Assembly: GCF_000317245.1 (NCBI RefSeq)
Contig: NZ_AJLJ01000158.1
Location: forward strand, 1 to 64,000
Length of the DNA: 64,000 nucleotides
DNA from: Fischerella muscicola SAG 1427-1 = PCC 73103
GTDB taxonomy: Bacteria; Cyanobacteriota; Cyanobacteriia; Cyanobacteriales; Nostocaceae
Direction of reading: 5' to 3'
The notes under the pieces are model-generated. The model had not been told where the DNA came from. It made no database searches and was given only the letters and a program-made list of their open reading frames with translations. Positions 23,897 to 32,887 of this stretch are shown piece by piece; positions within the stretch are counted from its first letter, which is position 1; every line of letters starts with the position of its first letter. The position numbers and the translations under genes are program-made.

Positions 23897-24856
23897 ATGC
23901 CGTTTACTATTGACTCAGCCCGTGGTATTTTCCCAAAAACTCTATCTGCTGATGCAGTACCAGCCACGATCGCTAGATTCAATCAGCTTAGTGCTGAAGA
24001 CCAACTAGCATGGACTTGGTTTGCTTATCTTGAGATGGGTAAAACCATCACGATTGCTGCTCCAGGAGCTGCTAGTATGCAGTTTGCAGAAGCAACTTTG
24101 AATCAAATTCGGCAAATGACTTTCTCTGAGCAAACGCAGGTGATGTGTGACCTAGCAAACCATGCTGATACACCGATTTGCCGCACCTACGCTACCTGGT
24201 CTGCAAACATCAAGCTAGGATTTTGGTATCAACTTGGCCAATGGATGGATCAGGGTATTGTCGCTCCAATCCCAGCAGGCTATCAACTTTCTGCTAATGC
24301 TTCAGCAGTGCTGCAAGCAGTTAGAGAACTGGATCAGGGTCAACAAATTACAGTCTTACGTAGTGCTGTGGTAGATATGGGGTTTGATCCAAGCAAGTTG
24401 GGTGACTATAGCAAAGTTACTGAACCTGTTGTTGCTCCCAAAGAAGTATCACAGCGAACTCAAGTCACCATAGAAGGAATTGACAATCCAACGGTGCTGA
24501 GTTACATGGACAATTTGAATGCCAATGACTTTGGAGCTTTGATTGATCTGTTCGCGCCTGATGCTGCTCTACAACCTCCTTTCCAAAAACCAATTGTTGG
24601 TAGAGATGCAATTCTTCGATTTTTTAATGAGGAATGTCAAAACCTCAAATTAATGCCGGAGCGAGGCGTTGCGGAACCAGCAGAAGATGGCTATACCCAG
24701 GTGAAAGTCACTGGAAAAGTACAAACTCCGTGGTTTGGTGCTGCTGTGGGAATGAATATGGCTTGGCGATTCTTGCTCAATCCTAAAGGCAAGATTTTCT
24801 TTGTTGCAATTGATTTGTTGGCTTCTCCCAAAGAACTTTTGAATTTAGTTCGCTAG
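23897..24856 (+). CDS. ocp: Orange carotenoid protein
   Basis: A water-soluble blue-light sensor of 319 residues that binds a keto-carotenoid and, when activated, quenches phycobilisome excitation. The N-terminal all-helical carotenoid domain (1-160) has Tyr44, Trp101, Asn104, Trp110 and Arg155, all at the positions known to contact the carotenoid, the other domain or the phycobilisome. The C-terminal NTF2-like domain (about 195-317) carries Tyr203 and Trp290, equivalent to the keto-group ligands Tyr201 and Trp288 of the Synechocystis protein, and Glu246, partner of the Arg155 salt bridge. Full length, with both domains and the linker intact. The frp gene directly downstream indicates the OCP1 type. 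The start MPFTIDSARG is the family's start. Confidence 0.97.
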   Translation: MPFTIDSARGIFPKTLSADAVPATIARFNQLSAEDQLAWTWFAYLEMGKTITIAAPGAASMQFAEATLNQIRQMTFSEQTQVMCDLANHADTPICRTYATWSANIKLGFWYQLGQWMDQGIVAPIPAGYQLSANASAVLQAVRELDQGQQITVLRSAVVDMGFDPSKLGDYSKVTEPVVAPKEVSQRTQVTIEGIDNPTVLSYMDNLNANDFGALIDLFAPDAALQPPFQKPIVGRDAILRFFNEECQNLKLMPERGVAEPAEDGYTQVKVTGKVQTPWFGAAVGMNMAWRFLLNPKGKIFFVAIDLLASPKELLNLVR

Positions 24857-24891
24857 AGAAAGCTCAGTATAAGTAAGCCGACTAATTACGT

Positions 24892-24915
24892 GAGCGCTCT
24901 GTGGTAAGGGCGCTC
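24892..24915 (+). terminator. Hairpin between ocp and frp
   Basis: GAGCGC (24892-24897) pairs with GCGCTC (24910-24915) around a 12-nt loop, followed by GCTTATTTG. It may partly separate ocp and frp transcription. It is weak as an intrinsic terminator because the T-run is broken. Confidence 0.4.
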
Positions 24916-24976
24916 GCTTATTTGAGGTAAATTGCACAAAATAGTATAAAAAATGACTGCATAGATTGTAGGGTTA

Positions 24977-25306
24977 ATGAAGCAAGTGAGTGACGCTGAG
25001 TGGTCTAAGACTGAGAAAGAAGTAGCTCAACAAGCCTTCGAGAAAGCTTATGAGCGAGAAATCGATACTTTGATCAACGAAGTTCGCGAAAAAGCAAGTG
25101 CGATCGCAGAGCTTGATCATATATGGCAATTACACAATTTCTTAAGTGCAAGGAGACACGAGATAGATGGTAAGTACGACTACAGATATTCAGTTCTCAT
25201 CTTTGTGTTTGCGAGGTTGGTTAAAGAAGGTTGGCTACATCTCGATGAACTCAAGGGATTGAATACAGATAAGCTGACTAAGATAGCAGCTCTTACCCGT
25301 ATATGA
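24977..25306 (+). CDS. frp: Fluorescence recovery protein
   Basis: A 109-residue dimeric helical protein that binds the C-terminal domain of active OCP and speeds its return to the resting orange form. The family core is present (DHIWQLHNFLSARRHEIDGKYDYR, then SVLIFVFARLVKEGWLHLDEL). Trp50, His53 and Arg60 sit where these functional residues are in Synechocystis FRP; the residue at 54, aspartate in that protein as I recall it, is asparagine here. It lies 120 bp after ocp on the same strand. The start ATG is at 24977, though longer or shorter N-termini occur in the family. Confidence 0.93.
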   Translation: MKQVSDAEWSKTEKEVAQQAFEKAYEREIDTLINEVREKASAIAELDHIWQLHNFLSARRHEIDGKYDYRYSVLIFVFARLVKEGWLHLDELKGLNTDKLTKIAALTRI

Positions 25307-25567
25307 TTGGTATTAGTCATTGACAGCAATTTCCTAAGTTCACAATATTTGACTTTGGCATTGAGATTGATATCATAAGTTAATCTTCCCCAATTTGTGG
25401 GATGTGTTTTGAATAGCGATCGCTCTCAAGTTTTCCAGGCTCAACGAGCGATCGCTTTTAGCATTTTGATATTCAAAAATCGAGTTCTCGATTTTTGAGA
25501 TTATGACTAATAAAAATCGAAATCTTGATATTGTCAATACTCAGGATGAGGCGTGTTTAGATTGTGA

Positions 25568-25759
25568 ATTAAAGAACTTGCAGCAGAGCGGATTTGGACT
25601 CTAAAAGAAGTATCTGAGCGTTCAGGACTCCCTTACAGCACTGTTGCAACTTATGCTAACTCTCCTGGAATGGCAATGGTTAACTTGATTTCTGTTCTAA
25701 AATTGGCGCGTGTGTTTGGTGTATCAATTGAAGATTTGATGGAAGTTGTAGAAGAGTAA
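25568..25759 (+). pseudogene. Small XRE-type helix-turn-helix regulator with no usable start codon
   Basis: The frame encodes IKELAAERIWTLKEVSERSG, then LPYSTVATYANSPG and a tail LARVFGVSIEDLMEVVEE, a complete Cro/C1-type DNA-binding domain of about 63 residues. The in-frame triplet before 'IKEL' is TGA, and the first possible codon is ATT (25568). A GTG four codons before the TGA (25553) would give the expected extra residues, so the simplest reading is a premature stop. ATT initiation or recoding is possible but rare. It is convergent with the methylase-ParB gene, 3 bp away, and may be a former regulator of the R-M cassette. Confidence 0.55.
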
Positions 25760-25762
25760 GCG

Positions 25763-27481
25763 CTACTTGATAGTTCTGGGACTAGCCATTCCAATGTGCT
25801 TTTCGAGCAACTGAACTAATTTCGTGAGATATATATAGTTATGCCCATACTTCCTAATAATTTTTTCAGCGTCTGCGTCTGGAATTCCTTGGAGGTCATA
25901 TCCTATTTGACTCACTTCTGGAAAGATTTTACATAGAACTGTTTTAGGATCTATTTGTTCATTAATTATTTGTGCTAGCTGCCATGCATGATCAAATTCC
26001 TTCTCTTGAACTAGGCTCTTAATTTGCTGTGATTCTTCTACGTATCCTTCTTCATATAATCGGTTAGCTATAGTAAAAGCATTAGAGCCATGCTCTAGTA
26101 TCTGGCTACTATATCCTAATGAGCTAGCAGCGACATCGTGGGATTGATCTTCTAATGAGTTTGTCAAAAATTTACCATTCTGATTTTTTTTATTCTGATA
26201 TCTAACTTGACGTTCAACAGCTTTAGCTGTCTCAATTCGCTTGCGGTGTTCAAACTCCCGTATCAGTTGAATCCCATCTTTGATACGATGTAAATTCTCA
26301 TCAAGAACACGAGATTCAATTTCAATTTGAGAGAGTTTATGTCCAACACGCACAATAGGAACGTAATCTAAACCAGCTTCAATAGCAGCTCGGCAACGAC
26401 GATGCCCAGAAATAATTTGCAGGTATCGGCCTTGTTGAGTTACCAAAATAGGATTATTTTGGAAAAATCCCCTTTCTCGAATTGATTCAATTAAATCTGA
26501 GATATTATCTTCAATTCCGTAAATTTCAATGTTGAGTGGATGAGGTTTTAGTTTCCTTGGATCAGCTTTTTCACTTTGGAGAAATACTACTGTTGAGGTG
26601 GTATCAGATAAGTCTGTAGTAGCAATTTTAAAGCTAGCTACTAGTAACTCTTTTCCTCCTTTTGATTTGCGTCCATCCACATTCGTCATGCTGTATAGCT
26701 TTTCCCAAGGATAAAAATTAGCCCAAGAATATAAATCAAGAATTCTAGGAGAATTATCAATGGTCATTAGCCAATCGTGAGAACAATTCCTTAGTTCTGC
26801 TGCCAAAAGCTCGTGATTAAAACCTGTGTGTAAATCTCCTGATTTTCCATATAACTTTGATGCTTCTGCTGACAAATATGGAGGATCAAGGAAAATAAAC
26901 ACGTTCTGTCCTGACTTGCGAATTAATTCTTGGTAATCCTGGCAGGTAAACAGAATGTTTTCCTTTTTTAAGTGTCCATTTAGTGCGCGTAACCTCTCGA
27001 TGCTCGAAACTGTAAAACGATCGCAGTATGCTAATGGAGTTAGTCCACCAGATTCAGTAGTTCCACTTGATGTACTCCGATTCAGAATGAAAAATTTTGC
27101 AGCACGGTGTAAACGATCATCTGGTAATGAATCAAGCTTTTGGAGATAGTTACGACGAAACTGTGTCCATTCAGAACTTTTATGCTTAGGCCCACTGTAA
27201 GCTAAACGCAAAGAAGTGACTACTTCACAGAGAGATTCAACATCCTCTTGAGTTTGCCACCAAAAATCCATCAATAAAGAATGAGCATCATTTCCCCAAT
27301 AGGACTCCGCAGATAAATTTGTAATTGCATAAAGTAAAACACTACCACCGCCAAGAAAAGGTTCACGAAATTCTTTAATACCACGTGCTTGATTAAATCG
27401 ATCAATGACTTGGGACAAAAATGGTATATCCTTCTGCTTTCCCCCTGGATATCTTAGAGGAGACTTTAGTTCTTTAATCAT
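25763..27481 (-). CDS. DNA adenine methylase (D12 class) fused to a ParB/sulfiredoxin-like domain
   Basis: From ATG 27481 the protein has 572 residues. Residues 1-290 are a D12-class (Dam-like) N6-adenine methyltransferase: PLRYPGGKQK, the SAM-binding motif EPFLGGGSVLL, catalytic motif IV FLDPPYLS, and the late motif KGGKELLVASF. Residues 300-400 form a ParB N-terminal-like domain (KPHPLNIEIYG, ISDLIESIRERG, IISGHRRCRAAIEAG), followed by a helical, charged tail (400-572) like the KorB/ParB HTH region. This fusion is unusual. D12 enzymes often modify GATC, which also lies within HIP1 sites. It is the third gene of the cassette; its ATG overlaps the stop of the 77-residue gene. The upstream frame extension (MMIRRIL) is less likely. 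Confidence 0.88.
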   Translation of the reverse strand: MIKELKSPLRYPGGKQKDIPFLSQVIDRFNQARGIKEFREPFLGGGSVLLYAITNLSAESYWGNDAHSLLMDFWWQTQEDVESLCEVVTSLRLAYSGPKHKSSEWTQFRRNYLQKLDSLPDDRLHRAAKFFILNRSTSSGTTESGGLTPLAYCDRFTVSSIERLRALNGHLKKENILFTCQDYQELIRKSGQNVFIFLDPPYLSAEASKLYGKSGDLHTGFNHELLAAELRNCSHDWLMTIDNSPRILDLYSWANFYPWEKLYSMTNVDGRKSKGGKELLVASFKIATTDLSDTTSTVVFLQSEKADPRKLKPHPLNIEIYGIEDNISDLIESIRERGFFQNNPILVTQQGRYLQIISGHRRCRAAIEAGLDYVPIVRVGHKLSQIEIESRVLDENLHRIKDGIQLIREFEHRKRIETAKAVERQVRYQNKKNQNGKFLTNSLEDQSHDVAASSLGYSSQILEHGSNAFTIANRLYEEGYVEESQQIKSLVQEKEFDHAWQLAQIINEQIDPKTVLCKIFPEVSQIGYDLQGIPDADAEKIIRKYGHNYIYLTKLVQLLEKHIGMASPRTIK

Positions 27482-27707
27482 AAGAATCCTCCGGATCATC
27501 AATTAACTGAGTTGAGGCAAGCCAGACAACTTCCTCCCAGTTTCCATCGTTGGGTACTGGCAGTTTGCCAAATTGTTCTTGAGCACTGTTAGCAAATGAA
27601 ACGAGAAGATCAATAGGTAGTTCGCCAAAACCTCCATCGAATTCAATCAAGTCGTTTATGAATCTGTCGATGCAATCTGACTTGCTATTTTTAAAACTTC
27701 CGTCCAT
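27474..27707 (-). CDS. Small acidic protein of the R-M cassette
   Basis: A 77-residue, strongly acidic protein (MDGSFKNSKSDCIDRFINDL ... TQLIDDPEDSYD). No DNA-binding, membrane or catalytic motif was recognised. It overlaps the upstream endonuclease gene by 52 bp and the downstream methylase start by 8 bp, so the three genes are tightly coupled. Its acidity and position suggest a partner or inhibitor of the endonuclease or methylase, but this is only inference. The tight overlaps on both sides are the main support for it being real. Confidence 0.65.
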   Translation of the reverse strand: MDGSFKNSKSDCIDRFINDLIEFDGGFGELPIDLLVSFANSAQEQFGKLPVPNDGNWEEVVWLASTQLIDDPEDSYD

Positions 27708-28549
27708 TGTTTATCCTCTTGATCATAAATAAGATATCCAAAACGCTGCTTAACTTCATGAGTAACACGCTCAAGTTTGTCACTATCTACTCCAAAGAAA
27801 CCGCTTTCTAGGAGAGAAAGTCTGAATTTTCTTAAATGTTCCCAACGTTTAACAGGTGAATTGATTGCGATACTACAAGTAAAACATGTTTGCCTTTTCC
27901 CTGGAGGAGGAGCATTTGTTGACCAATTTTTAGGTCCTTTACCTGAAACTCCATCAAATACCCAAGGTAGGCACTTAGGATCATTTAAAATTCTATAGGC
28001 ACGATCACTCTCTGTTTTGTCTTCTTGTCCAGGCCAATGTCTTATAAACGCAAAAGTAATCCAGTCATCTGCAAAGATGTCAAAAAATTCCTCAAAGTTA
28101 TATACACAAATATCAATAACATGCTGTGTCACTGCGGGATGTGTCAAAATTAGCTCGGCAGGATGCCTAGAAATTCCCTGCTTTAAGTTCATATCCATCA
28201 TAAGAATACGGAGTAATGACCGAAATCGGCGACGATCCATTGCCGTCTGCCAAGAAACATTACGGTTCTTATCTATGTTATGAATATCCTTAACCTGATC
28301 ATCAAACCATTGAATATCAACACCCAGAGTAAGAAAATCACTTCTAAAACCTTTATTGTAAAGAAAAGATGACTCGACCTGCTTTAGAGATACAGGGATA
28401 CCATTTAATAGAACATCAGCTTTTTTACGATTGTCGTTTACCTTTCCAATGGTTTCAACATGAGTTAGGACACCTATATGAGGTAACATAACCTTACCGC
28501 AGTTTTCTTGAAGCCATTCAATAACTTGTTTTTCGTTTCCTCTGGTCAT
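27656..28549 (-). CDS. Putative restriction endonuclease
   Basis: A 297-residue protein, first gene of the cassette. It starts MTRGNEKQVIEWLQENCG. Residues 43-60 read KKADVLLNGIPVSLKQVESS, which fits the D...(E/Q)xK arrangement of a PD-(D/E)xK nuclease (Asp45, then Q-V-E after SLK). A CFTC pair near residue 223 could bind metal or be structural. There are no membrane segments. The gene order endonuclease, small protein, adenine methylase with overlaps is typical of type II restriction-modification operons. I cannot name a specific restriction family, so the endonuclease call depends on the nuclease-like motif plus context. Confidence 0.6.
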   Translation of the reverse strand: MTRGNEKQVIEWLQENCGKVMLPHIGVLTHVETIGKVNDNRKKADVLLNGIPVSLKQVESSFLYNKGFRSDFLTLGVDIQWFDDQVKDIHNIDKNRNVSWQTAMDRRRFRSLLRILMMDMNLKQGISRHPAELILTHPAVTQHVIDICVYNFEEFFDIFADDWITFAFIRHWPGQEDKTESDRAYRILNDPKCLPWVFDGVSGKGPKNWSTNAPPPGKRQTCFTCSIAINSPVKRWEHLRKFRLSLLESGFFGVDSDKLERVTHEVKQRFGYLIYDQEDKQWTEVLKIASQIASTDS

Positions 28550-28730
28550 CTCGCCTCACCCACTGTAATATTTAGCAAGCCAATCCTACCAAAGGATTAG
28601 ATTTAGCTGTAGAGATTAGCTAATTAATGTGTGCCTAAAGATACTTTTTTGCTTACGTAGAAAATGATAGAAAGCGATCGCCATTAATAATCTTGTCTTA
28701 AAAGCAATAAATTCAGGATCTAAACACGCA

Positions 28731-28758
28731 AAAACGCCTGACATTTTTGTCAGGCGTC
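28731..28758 (-). terminator. Intrinsic terminator of ndhB
   Basis: On the minus strand GACGCCTGACA pairs with TGTCAGGCGT around an AAAA loop, followed by TTTT and then GCG. It lies 44 bp after the ndhB stop and between two minus-strand units. Confidence 0.75.
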
Positions 28759-28801
28759 TTGTTGCAAAATATGAAACAGAGCAAGTATTTGCAATTAAAT
28801 T

Positions 28802-30364
28802 CTACAGCCCCTCGGTTTGTTCGGTAGAAATCACATTTACTTGTGTACTAGCAACTGTTTTAGCTTGCAAAGTTGGAATATCGGTGACGGAATTGTTAGC
28901 CAAGGTAAATAATGGATTCGACAAAATTCCAGCAATTGTAGTGGCGATCAAAGTAGTTATCAAACCCACTTGCAAAGGTCTAAATCCAGGCAAATTCCAA
29001 CTGATAGCGGGATAATTCTTCACAGCGTCGGACATTTCTTGGGGTTCTTTAACCACCATCATCTTGACTACACGAATGTAGTAGTAAATGGAGACAACAC
29101 TAGTAATTAACCCCAACAAAACTAACCAGTAAAGCCCTGCTTGCCAACCAGCCCAGAATAAGTAAATCTTTCCAAAAAATCCAGCTAAAGGCGGAATACC
29201 ACCCAACGACAACAGAGAAAGACTTAATCCCAAAGTCAACAGTGCATCTTTCTGATATAAACCAGAATATTCGGCAATTTGGTCAGTTCCCGTCCGCAAA
29301 GAGAAGAGAATCACACAAGTAAAGCCGCAGAGGTTCATAAACAGATAGACCAATAGATAAAATATCATGCTGGCGTATCCGGCTTGGGTGTCAGCAATCA
29401 AGCCAATCATCACAAACCCTGCTTGAGCAATGGATGAATAAGCTAACATCCGTTTCATGCTGGTTTGTGCTAAGGCGACGACGTTACCCAACACCATACT
29501 CAGTACGGCTAAGGCGGTGAAGACAAACTTCCACTCTTCGGCAACAAGAGGGAAAACAGTTGTCAGCAAACGAATAGCTAAAGCAAAACCAGCCGCTTTG
29601 GAACCGACAGATAAAAAGGCAATGACTGGGGTGGGTGCGCCTTCATAAACGTCTGGTGTCCACTGGTGGAAGGGTGCGGCGGAGATTTTAAAGCCAATAC
29701 CTGCAATGGTAAATACCAGGGCAATAACTATACCCAATGATTGAGACAGGTTAGCTGTGGCGATACCGTTAGCGATCGCACTGAGTTCCGTTTGTCCACC
29801 AGACAAACCGTACAGCAAAGAAACGCCATACAAAAATACCGCCGTACTCGCTGCACCAATTAACAAGTACTTCAGTGCTGCTTCATTAGAACGGGGATCG
29901 CGCTTGGTATAACCAGTCAGCAAATAAGAGGAAATACTCAGGGTTTCTAGTGAGATGAAAATCATCACTAGTTCATTCGCCCCTGATAAAAACATTCCTC
30001 CCAAGGTAGCTGTCAGCAAAATCGCTATGAATTCCGCTAAAGCGGTGCCACTTTGTTCAACGTAACGAATTGACATCAAAATTGTCACAGCTGCGGACAA
30101 AGCCACAATACCGCGAAAGACAATACTGAGGTTATCGCCGTTGAAAGCACCGGCAAAGAATAGGGGATTGGCATTATCCCATTTAAAATAGAGGGCGACT
30201 ATGGAGGCAAACAAGCCTGCGATCGCTAGATATCCAATCCAGCGTGAAGAACTGCGCCCCAAAATCAAGTCCACTATCAAAACCCCCAAGAGGGTGATGA
30301 TGACAATTCCCTCTGGTAATATCGTTCCAGCATTCAACTGGGATGCAACATTAGCAAAATCCAT
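28802..30364 (-). CDS. ndhB: NAD(P)H-quinone oxidoreductase subunit 2 (NdhB)
   Basis: A 520-residue proton-pumping membrane subunit of the thylakoid NDH-1 complex, shared by the respiratory/cyclic and CO2-uptake forms. It is an antiporter-like protein of about 14 helices. Conserved segments include the helix-7/8 region [24 protein letters not shown] with the key lysine and histidine, [28 protein letters not shown], and [18 protein letters not shown]. Length matches the family. The start [13 protein letters not shown] is the family's N-terminus. It is monocistronic here, with a strong downstream terminator. Confidence 0.97.
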   Translation of the reverse strand: MDFANVASQLNAGTILPEGIVIITLLGVLIVDLILGRSSSRWIGYLAIAGLFASIVALYFKWDNANPLFFAGAFNGDNLSIVFRGIVALSAAVTILMSIRYVEQSGTALAEFIAILLTATLGGMFLSGANELVMIFISLETLSISSYLLTGYTKRDPRSNEAALKYLLIGAASTAVFLYGVSLLYGLSGGQTELSAIANGIATANLSQSLGIVIALVFTIAGIGFKISAAPFHQWTPDVYEGAPTPVIAFLSVGSKAAGFALAIRLLTTVFPLVAEEWKFVFTALAVLSMVLGNVVALAQTSMKRMLAYSSIAQAGFVMIGLIADTQAGYASMIFYLLVYLFMNLCGFTCVILFSLRTGTDQIAEYSGLYQKDALLTLGLSLSLLSLGGIPPLAGFFGKIYLFWAGWQAGLYWLVLLGLITSVVSIYYYIRVVKMMVVKEPQEMSDAVKNYPAISWNLPGFRPLQVGLITTLIATTIAGILSNPLFTLANNSVTDIPTLQAKTVASTQVNVISTEQTEGL

Positions 30365-30702
30365 GAGCTGTATAGGTTTTGGCTATTAGACATTTAAGGA
30401 ATCAACTGTGTTAATTCTATTGTGTTTTTAACTAAAGTTTTGCGAATATATCTGTATTGCGGGATCAATACCATCAAATTAATTTATGCTTAAGTTTGTT
30501 ATTTATTGTTAGTTGTTGATTTTTTACTACTAACCAATTAACCAATATCCACAACCCACTCACAAATTTCAAAATAATAAGCAGACCAGTACACAACTGA
30601 ATCTGCTGTTCTCGCGTAATTATATTGCGCTTGGCCAATAGTTATAATTTATGCCTTTTCGCAATTGCTGTTTAGATTGAACTTTATTATTTCATTCAAA
30701 AC
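30365..30702. other. Spacer between rbp and ndhB
   Basis: 338 bp without a supported gene; AT-rich, and the likely site of the ndhB promoter and 5' leader. There is a simple TTAGTTGTTGA-type stretch near 30507-30520. Confidence 0.35.
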
Positions 30703-31017
30703 TTAATAGCGTCGAGAGTATCCACCAGTGTTAGCTTTTCCCCAGCTATTAGCGTTAGAACGCCCGCCTTTTTCCTCGCGTGGTCTTGCTTTATTAACTT
30801 TCATTACGCGACCTTTCCATTCGGCACCATCCAAAGCGTTAATAGCAGCAGTTTCCGCTTCTTCCGATTCCATTTCTACGAAACCAAAACCTCGTGAGCG
30901 ACCTGTTTCCCGATCTGTGGGAAGTTGAACTCGCGTCACAGTGCCATACTCTGAAAATACGTCGCTTAATTCTTCTTGGCTAACGTTGTAGGATAGGTTG
31001 CCTACGTAGATTGACAT
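30703..31017 (-). CDS. RNA-binding protein with one RRM domain (cyanobacterial Rbp)
   Basis: A 104-residue single-RRM protein of the cyanobacterial Rbp family, several of which are cold-induced and bind mRNA. RNP2 is IYVGNL (3-8) and RNP1 RGFGFVEM (42-49). The C-terminal tail from residue 80 is short, Gly/Ser/Asn rich and basic (GGRSNANSWGKANTGGYSRRY), which marks the glycine-rich type. Translation starts at ATG 31017, with TGGAGAG a few bases upstream on the minus strand. The leader of roughly 60 bp or more (31020-31080) contains GGCTCTCCGG...GGCTCTGC elements and could carry the cold-responsive control known for this family. That is inference. Confidence 0.93.
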   Translation of the reverse strand: MSIYVGNLSYNVSQEELSDVFSEYGTVTRVQLPTDRETGRSRGFGFVEMESEEAETAAINALDGAEWKGRVMKVNKARPREEKGGRSNANSWGKANTGGYSRRY

Positions 31018-31080
31018 TCATCTCTCCAAAATTCGGTTATGCAGAGCCGTTCATCCGGAGAGCCACTTGCAGTTTTCAAC

Positions 31081-31944
31081 AAAAACAAGAACACTACCGT
31101 CGAACTTTATTCTCCGACCCTATTTTAACATAAACTCGATTTCGGCAAAGCGAAATTTGCCCTTTTGTGTCGTATTTTTAAGCAAAATGTATTATTGTTT
31201 ACGGTTAGTTCTATTATTGTTGCTTATGCTCCAATTTACACAATATTTTATTCATATACTATGATTTAAGAAATATAAACATTAGATTTTATAATTGTTA
31301 TTAGTTTTAGTTTCTATAGAAAAAGTAAAAGCGATGCTGCAAAGCAGCCGCTACGCGAACGCAAACTCTATTTGAACTAAATAAAAATCATAATTTATAT
31401 CTTAAATAAGATGATAAACAGAGCCTTTTATGTGTTTGTAAATTAAGTTAACTTTTTACTTTAAATCCAAGTTTCGTATTTTCATCCTATTCTTTAGAAA
31501 AAGACAAATAAAAATTGACTCGTCAACAACAGATCCCCAAGCACTTCAGCAAATTCGGGAATCTGACTCTCTCAATCTTCACAACTCCTACACGGATTAC
31601 TATAAAAAATATACAATTTTGCTAACAGGTATCTATATGTCATCCAATATCCAAAATTGGATGACTTCCACAGAGAAATCTAGGAGCCTGTATCCTACTC
31701 GAACTTATTTATTAGTCAACTATTATACTTAAGTGAAAATCTAAAAAATTTTATTTATATAGAAACTGTGAAACCTAATTTTTCTAAAACTCTATATTAA
31801 AAAATTAAAAAGGTTGATTTACAACAATAAAAGTAGACTTTCAATGCACCATAAACTTAATGATGCATAACCATGCAATATAAATGAAAGATTTGCAATA
31901 ATAAAAACTCAAACAGCAGTCACGTACTATACAAACAATGTTTT
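31081..31944. other. Long AT-rich intergenic region with repeat remnants
   Basis: About 860 bp without a supported gene. It holds a GATGCTGCAAAGCAGCCGC repeat near 31334, a degenerate member of the AGATCCCC...GGGATCT hairpin family near 31530-31565 followed by CTCTCAATCTTCACAACTCC, and a perfect 10-bp-arm hairpin GTCATCCAAT/ATTGGATGAC (31639-31648 and 31656-31665). The sequence after the degenerate hairpin is similar to 18490-18550. Confidence 0.5.
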
Positions 31945-32250
31945 TCAATCTGCCACATATCGCCAACCTTGAGGTTGATATTCTCGCTGAAGTCGCACCA
32001 TCCACGTACCTTGAGGAATAGAAATCGCCTTATGCTCTTCGTGAACAAGTGTTGCCTCTTTTGAATAGACACGCAGGTAGAGAGTGCCATCTTTTTCGTA
32101 TAATTCCGCCTGTCCCTCAATGATGCGGTGTTTGTGTCCCGTGACCTCACCTTCCGCTAAAGTCAAATGTGGTAGCTTTTGTCCTTCGATTTGCTGTATG
32201 GTGTGCTGTACAGGCAGTAAAATCACATCACCTTGACGGATTGGTTGCAT
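31945..32250 (-). CDS. Conserved hypothetical protein, about 101 residues
   Basis: Begins MQPIRQGDVILLPVQ from ATG 32250, which has GGGAG about 9 bp upstream on the minus strand. The frame is open 12 codons further (MRSAYIQWENKD), but the ribosome-binding site favours the inner start. The protein is beta-rich, with the segment HLTLAEGEVTGHKHRI (a possible metal-binding HxH) and a C-terminal GTWMVRLQREYQPQGWRYV. I have the impression of a small conserved cyanobacterial protein of unknown function; no pathway can be assigned. It is isolated between two long spacers. Confidence 0.65.
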   Translation of the reverse strand: MQPIRQGDVILLPVQHTIQQIEGQKLPHLTLAEGEVTGHKHRIIEGQAELYEKDGTLYLRVYSKEATLVHEEHKAISIPQGTWMVRLQREYQPQGWRYVAD

Positions 32251-32286
32251 GTCTTTATTCTCCCACTGAATATACGCAGACCGCAT

Positions 32287-32887
32287 TACAGACTCTTACA
32301 AAATTTGATTTAATTTTGCCACAACCTAGAGATAAAGAGTAGGAAAAAGGGAGGAATGGGTGATCTGGAGAGGTGGAGCGAGTATGTAAAATACTCTCTT
32401 AGGCTTCTCTTTCGCTATCAGGTGTTCTCGTAGGGTAGGGTGGAATGTGAGGTCTGATTGGAGCGGGAATTGGGCATTGGGCAGCCAATGCGCCCTTGGA
32501 GGTTTCCGAGGGCTGGAGCCGGAGCTTGCATCCGGCAAGTGTTTCCCGTCCCGTTGTAGCACCTGGCGTCATTGGGCATTGACCATTAACCATTGACCTA
32601 AAAATGCAATTTTCAAAATAATAGTCGCCAAATATGCCTCAGATAAGTTAAAGATTGAAATAACTGGAAATTCGCAGTTGTGCTTACCCCACCCTTTGGG
32701 ACACTACCTGCGGACATGGCAAATGCCTAACGCTGAATTTTTAGGGGATTACTTTGCGAGTAGTTTGTGTGAGGATGAAATCACATATCTCTAGTGACTG
32801 ATAATCTTGACATTTACCTCCCAATTATTTCAATTTGACTGTTTAGTGACTGTTTAGCTTTGCAGCTATTCTTTTTTTTAAATTTCC
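32287..32887. repeat. Intergenic region with a GC-rich repeat block
   Basis: 600 bp without a gene. The part 32450-32560 is much more GC-rich than its surroundings and contains the palindrome GCCGGAGCTTGCATCCGGC and GTTTCCCGTCCCGTTGTAGC, of a type that recurs in Nostoc-like genomes. It is followed by ATTGGGCATTGACCATTAACC filler. The last 100 bp should hold the topA promoter. Confidence 0.5.
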
